A stretch of DNA of 64,000 nucleotides from Oscillatoriales cyanobacterium (GTDB taxonomy: Bacteria; Cyanobacteriota; Cyanobacteriia; Cyanobacteriales; Laspinemataceae), in the NCBI GenBank assembly GCA_011390955.1, contig JAABRM010000011.1, positions 116,400 through 180,399 on the forward strand. The letters are read 5' to 3'. The notes under the pieces are model-generated. The model saw only the letters and a program-made list of their open reading frames with translations, was not told where the DNA came from and made no database searches. Position numbers and translations under genes: made by a program. Below, one piece after another: positions 26,811 through 34,831 of the stretch. Position 1 is the stretch's first letter, and each line of letters opens with the position of its first letter.

Positions 26811-27452
26811 ATGATTAATGACCAATTACAATCGCTAATTACCGAGACTTGTCGCCACCCTCCCGGAAGCGTTGAACGCCAGCGAGGGTTAACTAAACTA
26901 TACCGACTGATTGTTAAGTCAGGCAAGCTATGGCGAGAAGATACTCCTTATTATGAAGAAGTATGGCAACAAACTTGGCTATATTTTTGCGTAAATTTAT
27001 GTGAAGCCACCACAGCGAAAGATAAATATGACCCCGATCGCAGTAGCATCACCACTTGGCTGAATGTTTACCTAAAAATGCGCCTAAAAGATAGGGCGAT
27101 TAAAGAGCAAAAACAGAAACAACAAATGGTTTCCGCTTCACAAGGGTTAGATGACGATGACACCCTGACGTTTTTGGACACCTTTGAAGCCCCCCCAGAT
27201 ATCCCGCCGATCCTGCAAGCCACCCGCGAGTGGGCGGAAACTGACCCAGAGGGGGAATTGCAGCGCGTTCATATTCCCGGTCGAGAAGATATCACCTGCC
27301 AACTGTTAATTTTACGGCGTTTGCCCCCCGAAACCACCTGGAGGGAACTTTCCGCCGAGTTGGGGTTGCCAAGTTCTAGCCTCAGCAGCTTTTATCAGCG
27401 GAAATGTATGCCAAAATTGCGTAAATTTGGCGAATCGACAGGATATCTATAA
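26811..27452 (+). CDS. Group 4 (ECF-like) RNA polymerase sigma factor, cyanobacterial type
   Basis: 213 aa. Sigma region 2 is suggested by YYEEVWQQTWLYFCVNLCEA and DRSSITTWLNVYLKMRLKDR; region 4 HTH by LPPETTWRELSAELGLPSSS followed by LSSFYQRKCMPKLRKFGE. Divergent from the TPR-CHAT gene with 10 bp between start codons, and followed by DUF1822, CHAT-CHASE2 and DUF928 genes, a neighbourhood I recall from other filamentous cyanobacteria. No anti-sigma gene is recognisable; the CHAT proteins could regulate it by cleavage, which is inference. Confidence 0.8.
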   Translation: MINDQLQSLITETCRHPPGSVERQRGLTKLYRLIVKSGKLWREDTPYYEEVWQQTWLYFCVNLCEATTAKDKYDPDRSSITTWLNVYLKMRLKDRAIKEQKQKQQMVSASQGLDDDDTLTFLDTFEAPPDIPPILQATREWAETDPEGELQRVHIPGREDITCQLLILRRLPPETTWRELSAELGLPSSSLSSFYQRKCMPKLRKFGESTGYL

Positions 27453-27459
27453 AGAGGTT

Positions 27460-27870
27460 CGTTGTTGGTTGTTCGTTGTTGGTTGTTGTTTGTTGTTGGT
27501 TGGTTGTTGTTTGTTGTTGGTGGGTAGGGATTCCTCGTTCCCAGGCTCTGCCTGGGAATGCCCGAAATGGAGGCTCTGCCTCCTATTATCTGTTGATGAT
27601 GGACACACTCTTGCTGAGCCTCTAGACTAGGATTCCCAGGCAGAGCCTGGGAACCAGAAAAAACAACCACCAACCAACAACAAATAACCACCAACAACAA
27701 CTTGATGGACACACGAGGCAGAGCCTCTAGACAGGGATTCCCAGGCAGAGCCTGGGAACCAGAAATAACAACCACCAACCAACAAACAACCACCAACCAC
27801 CAACCAACAACAACCACCAACAAACAACCACCAACAAACAACCACCAACAACCAACAAATAACCAATAAC
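27460..27870. repeat. Low-complexity TTGTTGG/CCAACAA tract with TTCCCAGGC palindromes
   Basis: About 410 bp without a gene. GTTGTTTGTTGTTGG on the left and its complement on the right form a very long imperfect inverted repeat. Between them lie three copies of a palindrome related to TTCCCAGGCAGAGCCTGGGAA (about 27537, 27630, 27738), with AGGCTCTGCCT variants. Frames through it are repetitive and not proteins. Confidence 0.8.
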
Positions 27871-27875
27871 AAATT

Positions 27876-28886
27876 ATGATTTATAACACTCAAGAAATAG
27901 AAAATTTTGCCTTACCTATGTTGATTGGCAGGAATTGGCGCCGCCTTGCCAAACAATTTGCTTTGGAACAACCAAATCGCCAAAAAGCCGAACAAGTTTA
28001 TTTTAATACTCTGGCGGTTTGTGTGGTGCATGATTATTTACAGTGGATGGGAATTTCTACGGAACTAAATGCTGGAGATAGTTGGAATCCGATCGCCCGT
28101 TTAGGCAGTGATGTGGCAGATTTACAGGTGACGGGATTGGGGGTTCTCGAATGTCGTCCCATCCGCGAAGATCGGCAAATTTGTCGAATTCCCCAGGACG
28201 TTTGGGGCGATCGCATTGGCTATGTGGTGGTGCAAATTGAAGATTCGGTTAAAGCCGCGAATATTTGGGGATTTATTAATAGTATAGAATCAGAATATAT
28301 TTCCCTAAATCAATTGCAACCATTAGAAACATTGCTAACCACTTTATCCGCATTGCGCCTGAGTCAGAACATAGAAATTAATGACGCAGCAAGTCAGGAC
28401 ACGGCAATTCAGGACACGGCGTGCCGTGTCCCTACTCGGAATAATTCGGTAAACTTCAGTGAGTGGGTGCAAGGCATTTTTGGGGAAAATTGGCAGGATT
28501 TAGCTGCAATATTTAACAATCAAAATATTGCCTATAATTTCCGCAATTCTCCACAAGATAAAGATGTGGATATAGAACGAGCAAAATTGATTGATTTGCA
28601 AATGCAGTTTGGCAGTCAAACGGTCGTATTGCTGGTGGCGCTAACACCCGAATCTGATAATATAGCAGTCAGAGTGCGACTTTATCCCCCTGATGGAGAA
28701 ATTTATTTACCGCCAAATTTGCGGTTAGCATTATTATCAATAGAGGGGGATATTTTGCAAGAAGTGCGATCGCGCCGTCAGGATAATTATATTCAACTGT
28801 CCCGCTTTACGGGTGAAACCGGGGAACGTTTTTCGATTCAAGTTGCCCTAGAAAATGCCATGATTGTAGAGAATTTTGAAATTTGA
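27876..28886 (+). CDS. DUF1822 family protein
   Basis: 336 aa. The cyanobacterial DUF1822 pattern is seen: AxxFALEQPNRQKAEQVYFN, TLAVCVVHDYLQWMGI, ECRPI and the C-terminal LVALTPESDNIAVRVRLYP. Residues about 178-190 (DTAIQDTACRVPT) are encoded by a GGACACGGC/GCCGTGTCC palindrome inserted in frame. Lies 13 bp before the CHAT-CHASE2 gene. Function unknown; association with CHAT-CHASE2 and a sigma factor suggests a signalling adaptor. Confidence 0.8.
   Translation: MIYNTQEIENFALPMLIGRNWRRLAKQFALEQPNRQKAEQVYFNTLAVCVVHDYLQWMGISTELNAGDSWNPIARLGSDVADLQVTGLGVLECRPIREDRQICRIPQDVWGDRIGYVVVQIEDSVKAANIWGFINSIESEYISLNQLQPLETLLTTLSALRLSQNIEINDAASQDTAIQDTACRVPTRNNSVNFSEWVQGIFGENWQDLAAIFNNQNIAYNFRNSPQDKDVDIERAKLIDLQMQFGSQTVVLLVALTPESDNIAVRVRLYPPDGEIYLPPNLRLALLSIEGDILQEVRSRRQDNYIQLSRFTGETGERFSIQVALENAMIVENFEI
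28412..28431. repeat. Coding GGACACGGC palindrome in DUF1822 gene
   Basis: Perfect 9-bp arms with a GT centre, preceded by a half copy at 28396-28405. The same palindrome type occurs non-coding at 32083-32146. Confidence 0.75.
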
Positions 28887-28899
28887 ATTTTGAAATTTA

Positions 28900-31239
28900 A
28901 TGACGAATCACAAAAAATCAACTATCGTTGTCATTAATCTAGGATATGGCAATTTGCTCTCCGGTTTTCCTCATGTCACTGCCCTACTTTGGGAACCGGA
29001 GAATCCCCGCCCTCTGAAATTTACTGGGGCTTTACCTCCAGGGGCAGAATTAGATGGGATTTATCGTCGATGGCATTTAATTTATCAAGCACTTTATCGC
29101 CGTCCGGGATGGCATCCCCGGATTAAAATCGATCGCGAAGACATCACCAATGTTTCTGAGATGGAATTTGCGGATATTTGCCAGCGTTATATTCAGCTTA
29201 TTAATGAGTGGCTGGATGCGGAGGAATTTAGAAATATCGATCGCCAATTGCGATCGCATCTGCACCAGAATGACGAAATTCAATTAATTCTAGAAACCGA
29301 TGATGAATCGGTGCGGCGTTTACCTTGGCATTTTTGGAATTTTTTGTCAGATTATCCCAAAGCCGAAATAGCTTTAAGTACCCCTGAATATCAGCGAGTG
29401 GAGAAGTTAAACCAAAGAAAAATTACGAGAATTTTAGCGATTTTAGGCAATGATAACGGCCTCGATATTGCAGCAGATCGCCAGGTTTTGTCAGAGATTA
29501 CCGATGCAGAAACGGTTTTTTTGGTGAAACCTTCCCGTCAGGAAGTTGACGAACATTTGTGGGACGATCGCGGTTGGGATATTTTATTTTTTGCCGGTCA
29601 TAGTGAGAGTGAAGAAAATGGCCACCGGGGTTTATTGGCCATTAATCCCACGGATAAAATCGGCATTTCTCATTTGAAATTAGCCCTAAAAACCGCTATC
29701 AGTCGTGGATTACAACTGGCGATTTTTAACTCTTGCGATGGGCTGGGTTTAGCTACGGAATTAGCGGATTTACATATTCCCCAAATTATTGTGATGCGAG
29801 AACCTGTAGCGGATGGGGTGGCTAACGCATTTTTAGTCCAATTTATTCAGACTTTTTCTAGTGGTTTGTCTTTTTATTTAGCGGTGCGGCAAGCGCGAGA
29901 AAGGTTGCAAGGTTTAGAAGATAATTTCCCCTGTGCTAGTTGGTTGCCGATTATCTGTCAAAATCCGGCAGAATTGTCAATGGTTTGGCCACAGCGATTC
30001 CGCGAAGCGGATCCCTTACGGGAATCGCACCCTAAAAAACTGGTTTTTTCCCAATTGCGCGATCGCCATTTTTGGTTAACCAGTTTAGGGATAACTTTGA
30101 TGATTTTAATTATCCGCCAATTGGGAATTTTACAAGGATCGGAATTGAGACTTTATGACCACTTAATGCGATCGCGTCCTCCAGAACCACCAGACCCCCG
30201 GATTTTAATCGTTGAAATTACAGAAGCCGACGTACAATTGCAGCAAAAATATCCGATTCCCGATGCAACATTAGCCCAACTGTTGCGGCAATTAATCCCG
30301 CATCAACCCCGTGCGATCGGCTTAACCATTTATCGAGATTTTCCCGTCTATCCTGTGGATTCAGAATTAAGCAAACAAATGCAGCAGCAAGAGAATTTAT
30401 TTGCGGTCTGTAGCTTCCCCCGGAAGGCAGAACCGGGGATTTCTTCTCCTGATGCTATGCCCAAAAATCGCTTAGGATTCGATGATGTCGCCACCGATTC
30501 TGATGGAATTTCGCGCCGTCATTTATTCTTTATGAAAGAAACATCGGGCTGTAACACTCGCTTTTCTTTGAGCTTTAAATTAGCCGAAAAATATCTGGCG
30601 GCTGAGAATATTTTACCCGATAATCAAGAAAATCAAAATAATCCATTGCAACTGGGTTCAGCGATTTTTCAGCCAATGAAACCGAATAGTGGCGGATACA
30701 AAAATCTCGGTAGAGGCGGCTGGTATATGATGTTAAATTATCGTTCTTTTCCCATTGCCAGAACTGTCACTCTGACGGAAGTATTGCAGGGAGATTTTGA
30801 CCCTAACCTAGTGAAAGACCGAATTGTAATTATCGGTGCCACCGCCACCAGCGTCAACGCAAAACGTTTTTTCACCCCCTACAGCGTCGGACAATCTCCG
30901 TCGGATCGAGTACCGGGAGTGATGGTGCAAGCGCAGATGGTGAGTCATATTCTCAGTGCTGTCCTTGACGGTCGTCCCCCAATCGGCGTATGGGTTTGGT
31001 GGGGAGAAGCGATCTGGGTGGGACTGTGGTCAATGGTGGGGAGTGCGATCGCATTGTGCATCCGCAACCGGGGATGGGCGATCGCCGCGATCGCAATTGC
31101 GATCGGGGTTCTATATATTGTCTGCTATGTGCTATTCCTCGAAGGCACCTGGGTTCCCCTCATTCCCCCAGCATTGGCATTGGTCATTGGTTTAATTTTG
31201 CGTAAATTTTTGCGTAAATTTCTGCCCGGAGTGGGATAG
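28900..31239 (+). CDS. CHAT-CHASE2 membrane receptor/protease
   Basis: 779 aa. CHAT domain at ~10-355 with dyad His-234 (LFFAGHSESEE) and Cys-279 (LAIFNSCDGLG). A first membrane segment follows at ~390-410 (WLTSLGITLMILIIRQL), then an extracytoplasmic CHASE2 sensor domain (~415-690, ILIVEITEADVQLQQKYPI, DRIVIIGATA), then two or three C-terminal membrane helices. An outside signal sensed by CHASE2 could control the cytoplasmic protease. Residues ~366-376 (RFREADPLRES) come from the same 35-bp repeat that is inserted in aroE; they fall in the CHAT-to-membrane linker. Confidence 0.93.
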   Translation: MTNHKKSTIVVINLGYGNLLSGFPHVTALLWEPENPRPLKFTGALPPGAELDGIYRRWHLIYQALYRRPGWHPRIKIDREDITNVSEMEFADICQRYIQLINEWLDAEEFRNIDRQLRSHLHQNDEIQLILETDDESVRRLPWHFWNFLSDYPKAEIALSTPEYQRVEKLNQRKITRILAILGNDNGLDIAADRQVLSEITDAETVFLVKPSRQEVDEHLWDDRGWDILFFAGHSESEENGHRGLLAINPTDKIGISHLKLALKTAISRGLQLAIFNSCDGLGLATELADLHIPQIIVMREPVADGVANAFLVQFIQTFSSGLSFYLAVRQARERLQGLEDNFPCASWLPIICQNPAELSMVWPQRFREADPLRESHPKKLVFSQLRDRHFWLTSLGITLMILIIRQLGILQGSELRLYDHLMRSRPPEPPDPRILIVEITEADVQLQQKYPIPDATLAQLLRQLIPHQPRAIGLTIYRDFPVYPVDSELSKQMQQQENLFAVCSFPRKAEPGISSPDAMPKNRLGFDDVATDSDGISRRHLFFMKETSGCNTRFSLSFKLAEKYLAAENILPDNQENQNNPLQLGSAIFQPMKPNSGGYKNLGRGGWYMMLNYRSFPIARTVTLTEVLQGDFDPNLVKDRIVIIGATATSVNAKRFFTPYSVGQSPSDRVPGVMVQAQMVSHILSAVLDGRPPIGVWVWWGEAIWVGLWSMVGSAIALCIRNRGWAIAAIAIAIGVLYIVCYVLFLEGTWVPLIPPALALVIGLILRKFLRKFLPGVG
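29994..30028. repeat. In-frame coding palindromic repeat in CHAT-CHASE2
   Basis: 35 bp, GCGATTCCGC ... ACGGGAATCGC, 33/35 identical to 12931-12965 in aroE and in the same reading frame (RFREADPLRES versus RFRKADPLRES). Confidence 0.85.
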
Positions 31240-31271
31240 GTAAATAGAATGTCAATCTGAGGAGTAGAACC

Positions 31272-32075
31272 TTGCCAAGTCCTTTGGGGATGCAAAAATT
31301 TTTTTTGGCGGCGAAAGCGGGCAAATTGCCATTAGCGATCGCCTTGCTTGTCTTCATCGGGATAGTGCCTGTTACGAAAGTTTACGGCGCATCTCAAACC
31401 GCGATACAAAGGGGCGATCGTCAACTGCCATCAACGGATGGGGCGATCGCCACAAAGTTTGAAGCACCAGCACCGGACCCACCAGAAGATCGCGAAGGTT
31501 CTGGCAGCCGCACCTCTTGTCCCGCTGTGGATAAACCTTTGACCGCATTAGTTCCCAGTCAAGTCAACTACACTCTATCGGGACATCCCACATTCTGGTT
31601 TTATGTGCCTTATGATTCGGATCCGCCTCGTGAGGTAGAATTCGTGGTCTTGGATGAAGCAGAAGAGCAAGTTTACAAAACCGTCGTCACGATTGCGGAT
31701 ACACCGGGAATTGTCAGTTTCCGCTTACCGGAAAGCGTCCCACCGTTGGAAATTGGCAAAAAATATTTGTGGCAATTCTCCTATCGATGCAATCCGAGAA
31801 TTCGGGCTGAGGATGACTATGTGCAAGGAATGGTGCAAAGAGTTGCCGGGGATAGCGCACTCATCAGTCAGCTAGAAGCGGCAACAACACCTATGCAGCG
31901 CGTGGAACTCTATGCGGCGAATGGGTTGTGGTACGAAACCCTGACCGCCCTCGCCGAATTGCGTCGCGATCGTCCGGGGGATGCAGATATCGCCGCTGAG
32001 TGGAAAGAACTTCTCGAATCCATTGGCTTGGGTCATCTGGCAGATGAGGCGATCGGCGGTTGTTGTCGTCCGTAG
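31272..32075 (+). CDS. DUF928 exported protein
   Basis: 267 aa from a TTG start with a GGAG ribosome-binding site eight bases upstream (ATG at 31290 is the alternative). A hydrophobic signal segment (LPLAIALLVFIGIVPVTKVYGA) suggests export. DUF928 features: LTALVPSQVNYTLSGHPTFWFYVPY, EFVVLDEAEEQVYKT, and the C-terminal tail ADIAAEWKELLESIGLGHLA. It follows CHAT-CHASE2 closely, which is its usual neighbour. Possibly a periplasmic partner of CHASE2; inference. Confidence 0.82.
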   Translation: MPSPLGMQKFFLAAKAGKLPLAIALLVFIGIVPVTKVYGASQTAIQRGDRQLPSTDGAIATKFEAPAPDPPEDREGSGSRTSCPAVDKPLTALVPSQVNYTLSGHPTFWFYVPYDSDPPREVEFVVLDEAEEQVYKTVVTIADTPGIVSFRLPESVPPLEIGKKYLWQFSYRCNPRIRAEDDYVQGMVQRVAGDSALISQLEAATTPMQRVELYAANGLWYETLTALAELRRDRPGDADIAAEWKELLESIGLGHLADEAIGGCCRP

Positions 32076-32082
32076 GGATACG

Positions 32083-32146
32083 GCAATGCCGTGTCCGATC
32101 GCCGTGAAGACATTGACGCAGGAGGACACGGCAATGCCGTGTCCCT
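32083..32146. repeat. Two GGACACGGC palindromes after DUF928 gene
   Basis: Copies of (GGA)TACGGCAATGCCGTGTCC and GGACACGGCAATGCCGTGTCC separated by about 27 bp. REP-like; could terminate the CHAT operon. Confidence 0.75.
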
Positions 32147-32160
32147 ACCGCATCAGAAAA

Positions 32161-32375
32161 AAATTTTGCCAATTTTGCGTAAAAGTTTTCCGCCAAGGCG
32201 ATAGATAAGAAACCGGGTTTCTGGGTTAACTTTATGCCTCTCGCAGAACTTAGCTGAAGAAACCCGGTTTCTGGACGCTCATTCCCATCCCAGGGGAAAC
32301 AACCTGGATCCCTTATCGGTTAACAAAATTCAGTGAAAATACTGATGTCTGAAAAGATCGGAAAAGCTTTAATTG
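32161..32375 (+). promoter_or_regulatory. Shared long leader sequence, copy 1 (viperin operon)
   Basis: About 215 bp that match 36417-36631 almost throughout and parts of 43735-44132. In order: TTTGCGTAAAAGTTTTCCGCC, a pair of AGAAACC(C)GGTTTCT palindromes around GGGTTAACTTTATGCCTCT, a CCTGGATCC segment, then CAGTGAAAATACTGATGT. It ends 36 bp before the kinase start; a TATAGT -10-like hexamer follows at about 32390. All three copies precede putative defence or chaperone operons. Confidence 0.75.
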
Positions 32376-32411
32376 ATAATTATGATAATTTATAGTTGAG
32401 AGCGTAAATTT

Positions 32412-33008
32412 ATGAAAAATTTCCCTTTTTTCGTGTTTGAAGGAGTAGATGGATCTGGTAAAACAACTTTAGCTCAACTCTTAGCCAAACGGCTAAATTT
32501 ATGCTATTACAGCAGTATCCCAGATGGCTTACTCTCTATCCAAGAGCAAATAACTGCTACTCATTCCCCAATCGCTACCTTTCACTTTTACAGCTTGTGT
32601 AACCTAATGCGTAGCAATGAGTACATATCCAATTTAAATCATTCGGGAGTTGTCGCCGATCGATATGTATTTTCTACTTTCGCTTACCACAGCTTGTTGC
32701 TGAAGCAAGACTTGTCGGCGCATTTCCGGATCTGGCAATCAGACTCCAACTTTTTATGGCCTGACGTAGTAATTTATATAACCGCTTCTCCAGAAGTGAT
32801 TAAAAAACGTATTGCCAATAGAAGTCAGAGTATTTCCCCCCAATGGTATGGAGATAAAGTTTCTCTTGAATACAACATTCCTCAATCATACGAGCGAATA
32901 TTTGAGTTGGTCAATATCCCGATCGTCCGAATTGATACTACCAATGACAATGCTGAGGAATCATACCATAATTTATGCACAAAAATCAACAAACTAACTC
33001 CGATTTAG
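32412..33008 (+). CDS. Thymidylate-kinase-like nucleotide kinase, partner of viperin
   Basis: 198 aa P-loop kinase of the dTMP-kinase class: Walker A GVDGSGKT at 11-18, the DRY-like VVADRYVFSTFAYHS (thymidylate kinase signature region) and VVIYITASPEVIKKRI. Sequence is more divergent than a housekeeping Tmk. It lies 66 bp before a prokaryotic viperin gene on the same strand. Animal viperin is similarly adjacent to the nucleotide kinase CMPK2, which supplies CTP, and prokaryotic viperins often have a kinase neighbour. It probably phosphorylates the nucleotide that viperin uses or produces; substrate not decided by sequence. Confidence 0.85.
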   Translation: MKNFPFFVFEGVDGSGKTTLAQLLAKRLNLCYYSSIPDGLLSIQEQITATHSPIATFHFYSLCNLMRSNEYISNLNHSGVVADRYVFSTFAYHSLLLKQDLSAHFRIWQSDSNFLWPDVVIYITASPEVIKKRIANRSQSISPQWYGDKVSLEYNIPQSYERIFELVNIPIVRIDTTNDNAEESYHNLCTKINKLTPI

Positions 33009-33074
33009 GATTGAACACAATAGATTTTAACTGATAATTTAAATTTTGTATAAACCCAATTAAAAATCCGAATC

Positions 33075-33905
33075 ATGCAACCAATCAGCGTTAACTTTCA
33101 TCTGTGTAATAACTGCAACTATCATTGTGATTTTTGCTTTGCGACCTTTCGTGATGTGACAGAATATTTAACCTTGAATGAGGTTAAGCAAATTCTTTTA
33201 TTACTGCATAGTGCGGGGACTAAAAAAATTAACTTTGCTGGTGGAGAACCGACCCTACACCCCCATTTAGGTGAAATATTAGCTGAATCGCGTCGCTTAG
33301 GATTTGTCACCAGTATAGTGAGCAATGGTGCGCGAATACCCGAGTTGCTAGAAAGGTATGGTAGTGATATTGATTGGGTAGCATTATCAGTAGATTCGGC
33401 TTCAGAAGTAATTCAAAAACAGTTGGGACGGGGTAATGGAGATCATGTCCGAAATTCCATTGCTTTATTCGATCTGCTCCATCAAAAAGGCATTCATACT
33501 AAACTCAATTCAGTGATTACTCGACTGAACTTTCAAGAAGATATGTCCGAGTTTGTCCGGCGGGTGCGTCCAGAGCGGTGGAAAGTATTTCAAGTGTTGC
33601 CAGTAGATGGGCAAAACGATGGTTCTGTTGAAGAGATGTTAATTTCACCCCAGGAATTTAACAAATTTGTGAAGTTTCATCAAAACATTCTAGATAAACA
33701 ATTGCAGCCAATTGCCGAGTCAAATGAGTTAATGAAAGACTCTTATGTGATGATCGATCCTCAAGGCCGGTTTTACAACGCTACTATGGGTCGATATTTG
33801 TACAGTTCAAAAATTTTGGAAGTTGGTGTAGATGCTGCGCTAGATCAAGTTGGTTGGAATGTAGCTAATTTTTTAGCTCGTGGAGGTGTTTATGCTTGGG
33901 AGTAG
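33075..33905 (+). CDS. Prokaryotic viperin (radical SAM antiviral nucleotide dehydratase)
   Basis: 276 aa. Radical SAM cluster motif Cys-14, Cys-18, Cys-21 in CNYHCDFCFATF, which is the viperin form (animal: CNYKCGFC). Further viperin signatures are KINFAGGEP (51-59), SIVSNGA (80-86), LGRGNGDHV (117-124), KLNSVITRLN (143-152), PERWKVFQVLP (166-176), ESNELMKDSY (215-224) and the ending FLARGGVYAW. These cover the SAM site and the nucleotide site. Prokaryotic viperins make 3'-deoxy-3',4'-didehydro nucleotides that stop phage RNA synthesis. Short N-terminus, no amphipathic helix. Kinase gene upstream; shared leader precedes the pair. Confidence 0.94.
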   Translation: MQPISVNFHLCNNCNYHCDFCFATFRDVTEYLTLNEVKQILLLLHSAGTKKINFAGGEPTLHPHLGEILAESRRLGFVTSIVSNGARIPELLERYGSDIDWVALSVDSASEVIQKQLGRGNGDHVRNSIALFDLLHQKGIHTKLNSVITRLNFQEDMSEFVRRVRPERWKVFQVLPVDGQNDGSVEEMLISPQEFNKFVKFHQNILDKQLQPIAESNELMKDSYVMIDPQGRFYNATMGRYLYSSKILEVGVDAALDQVGWNVANFLARGGVYAWE

Positions 33906-34008
33906 TCACAGTTTTGCAGAGCGATTACCCTTTACTCCCAACTCCCAACTCCCAGGCGATCGCCCCCACTCCTACCTCGGCACTCCAGGAGCGATCGCGC
34001 CTTGTCTG

Positions 34009-34076
34009 AGAAACCGGGTTTCTTTTTGTAACTCCACAGTTAACTGTGATATCCACCACAGAAACCCGGTTTCTTG
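34009..34076. repeat. AGAAACCGGGTTTCT repeat pair 7
   Basis: Two copies around CTCCACAGTTAACTGTGATA, between viperin and an orphan UPF0175 gene. The rest of the 33906-34191 gap has only HIP1 sites and a Pro-rich non-coding stretch. Confidence 0.9.
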
Positions 34077-34191
34077 GTTTTTGGGCAAAAGCGATCGCAC
34101 CTAAACCACCAAAGACGATCGCTACCTACCTTTACCCTAAAAATCATATTTTTATTATGCTATCATCGATTTAAATTACCATTAAACTGCC

Positions 34192-34464
34192 ATGAAAATT
34201 TCTATAGAAGTCCCAGAAACAGTTTTTTCTGCCTTACGCACAAATCCTGATGAATTTATTAAAGAAATGAGAATCGCGTCGGCGATTAAATGGTATGAAC
34301 TGGGAGATATTTCCCAAGCAAAAGCTGCGGAAATATCCGGCTTAACTCGTGCAGAGTTTATTCAAGCTTTATCTCGGTATCAAGTTGACTTTATGCAATA
34401 CAGCGCCGAAGAATTAGCATCAGATAATGTGGTCAATCTGCTTAAGCAGCAGGTAGGGGAGTAA
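34192..34464 (+). CDS. UPF0175-family antitoxin without partner
   Basis: 90 aa: MKISIEVPETVFSALRTNPD, EMRIASAIKWYELGDISQAK, AAEISGLTRAEFIQALSRY. The HTH-like centre (AKAAEISGLTRAEF) fits UPF0175. The usual DUF3368 toxin gene is missing; a repeat pair starts about 20 bp after the stop. The toxin has probably been deleted by recombination between repeats. Confidence 0.85.
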   Translation: MKISIEVPETVFSALRTNPDEFIKEMRIASAIKWYELGDISQAKAAEISGLTRAEFIQALSRYQVDFMQYSAEELASDNVVNLLKQQVGE

Positions 34465-34487
34465 GCGATCGCTTATTTTATGAGTTT

Positions 34488-34556
34488 CAGAAACCGGGTT
34501 TCTTTTTGTAACTCCACAGTTAACTTTGGTATCCACCACAGAAACCCGGTTTCTTG
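34488..34556. repeat. AGAAACCGGGTTTCT repeat pair 8
   Basis: Nearly identical to pair 7, including the following TGGTTTTTGGGCAAAAGCGA. The two pairs flank the orphan UPF0175 gene as long direct repeats. Confidence 0.9.
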
Positions 34557-34633
34557 GTTTTTGGGCAAAAGCGATCGCAGGCATCCAATTGATATGCTAA
34601 GATCCTGAGTAACCTGCTATCAAAAAGTAAAAA

Positions 34634-34831
34634 ATGAAGAATATCACAATCTCAATTCCTGACGATCGCCTCCTAAAACTAGAAAAAACTGCCAGTAATA
34701 TGGGAGTATCTGTAGAAGAATTGCTCTTAATGGGAGTGGAAGCAGTGGTGAATAAACCGGAAGATTCTTTTAACCAGGCGATCGCTTATGTTCTCAACAA
34801 AAATGCAGAACTTTACCAAAGACTGCAATAA
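34634..34831 (+). CDS. Antitoxin of Doc-like module
   Basis: 65 aa, MKNITISIPDDRLLKLEKTA then MGVSVEELLLMGVEAVV, a ribbon-helix-helix-like start (as in PHD/RHH antitoxins) and a C-terminal NQAIAYVLNKNAELYQRL that should bind the toxin. Overlaps the next start by one base (TAATG). Confidence 0.82.
   Translation: MKNITISIPDDRLLKLEKTASNMGVSVEELLLMGVEAVVNKPEDSFNQAIAYVLNKNAELYQRLQ

Noticed and set aside
27395..27893. Long frames on the - strand rich in Val/Gly/Trp/Leu
   Set aside because: They are translations of the CCAACAA low-complexity tract and TTCCCAGGC palindromes, in two overlapping frames, with no protein-like composition.
33075..33905. MoaA or a peptide-maturing radical SAM enzyme
   Set aside because: No C-terminal extra cluster cysteines (SPASM or MoaA type), and several motifs (CNYxCxFCF, KxNSVI, RWKVFQ, MKDSY) are those of viperin.
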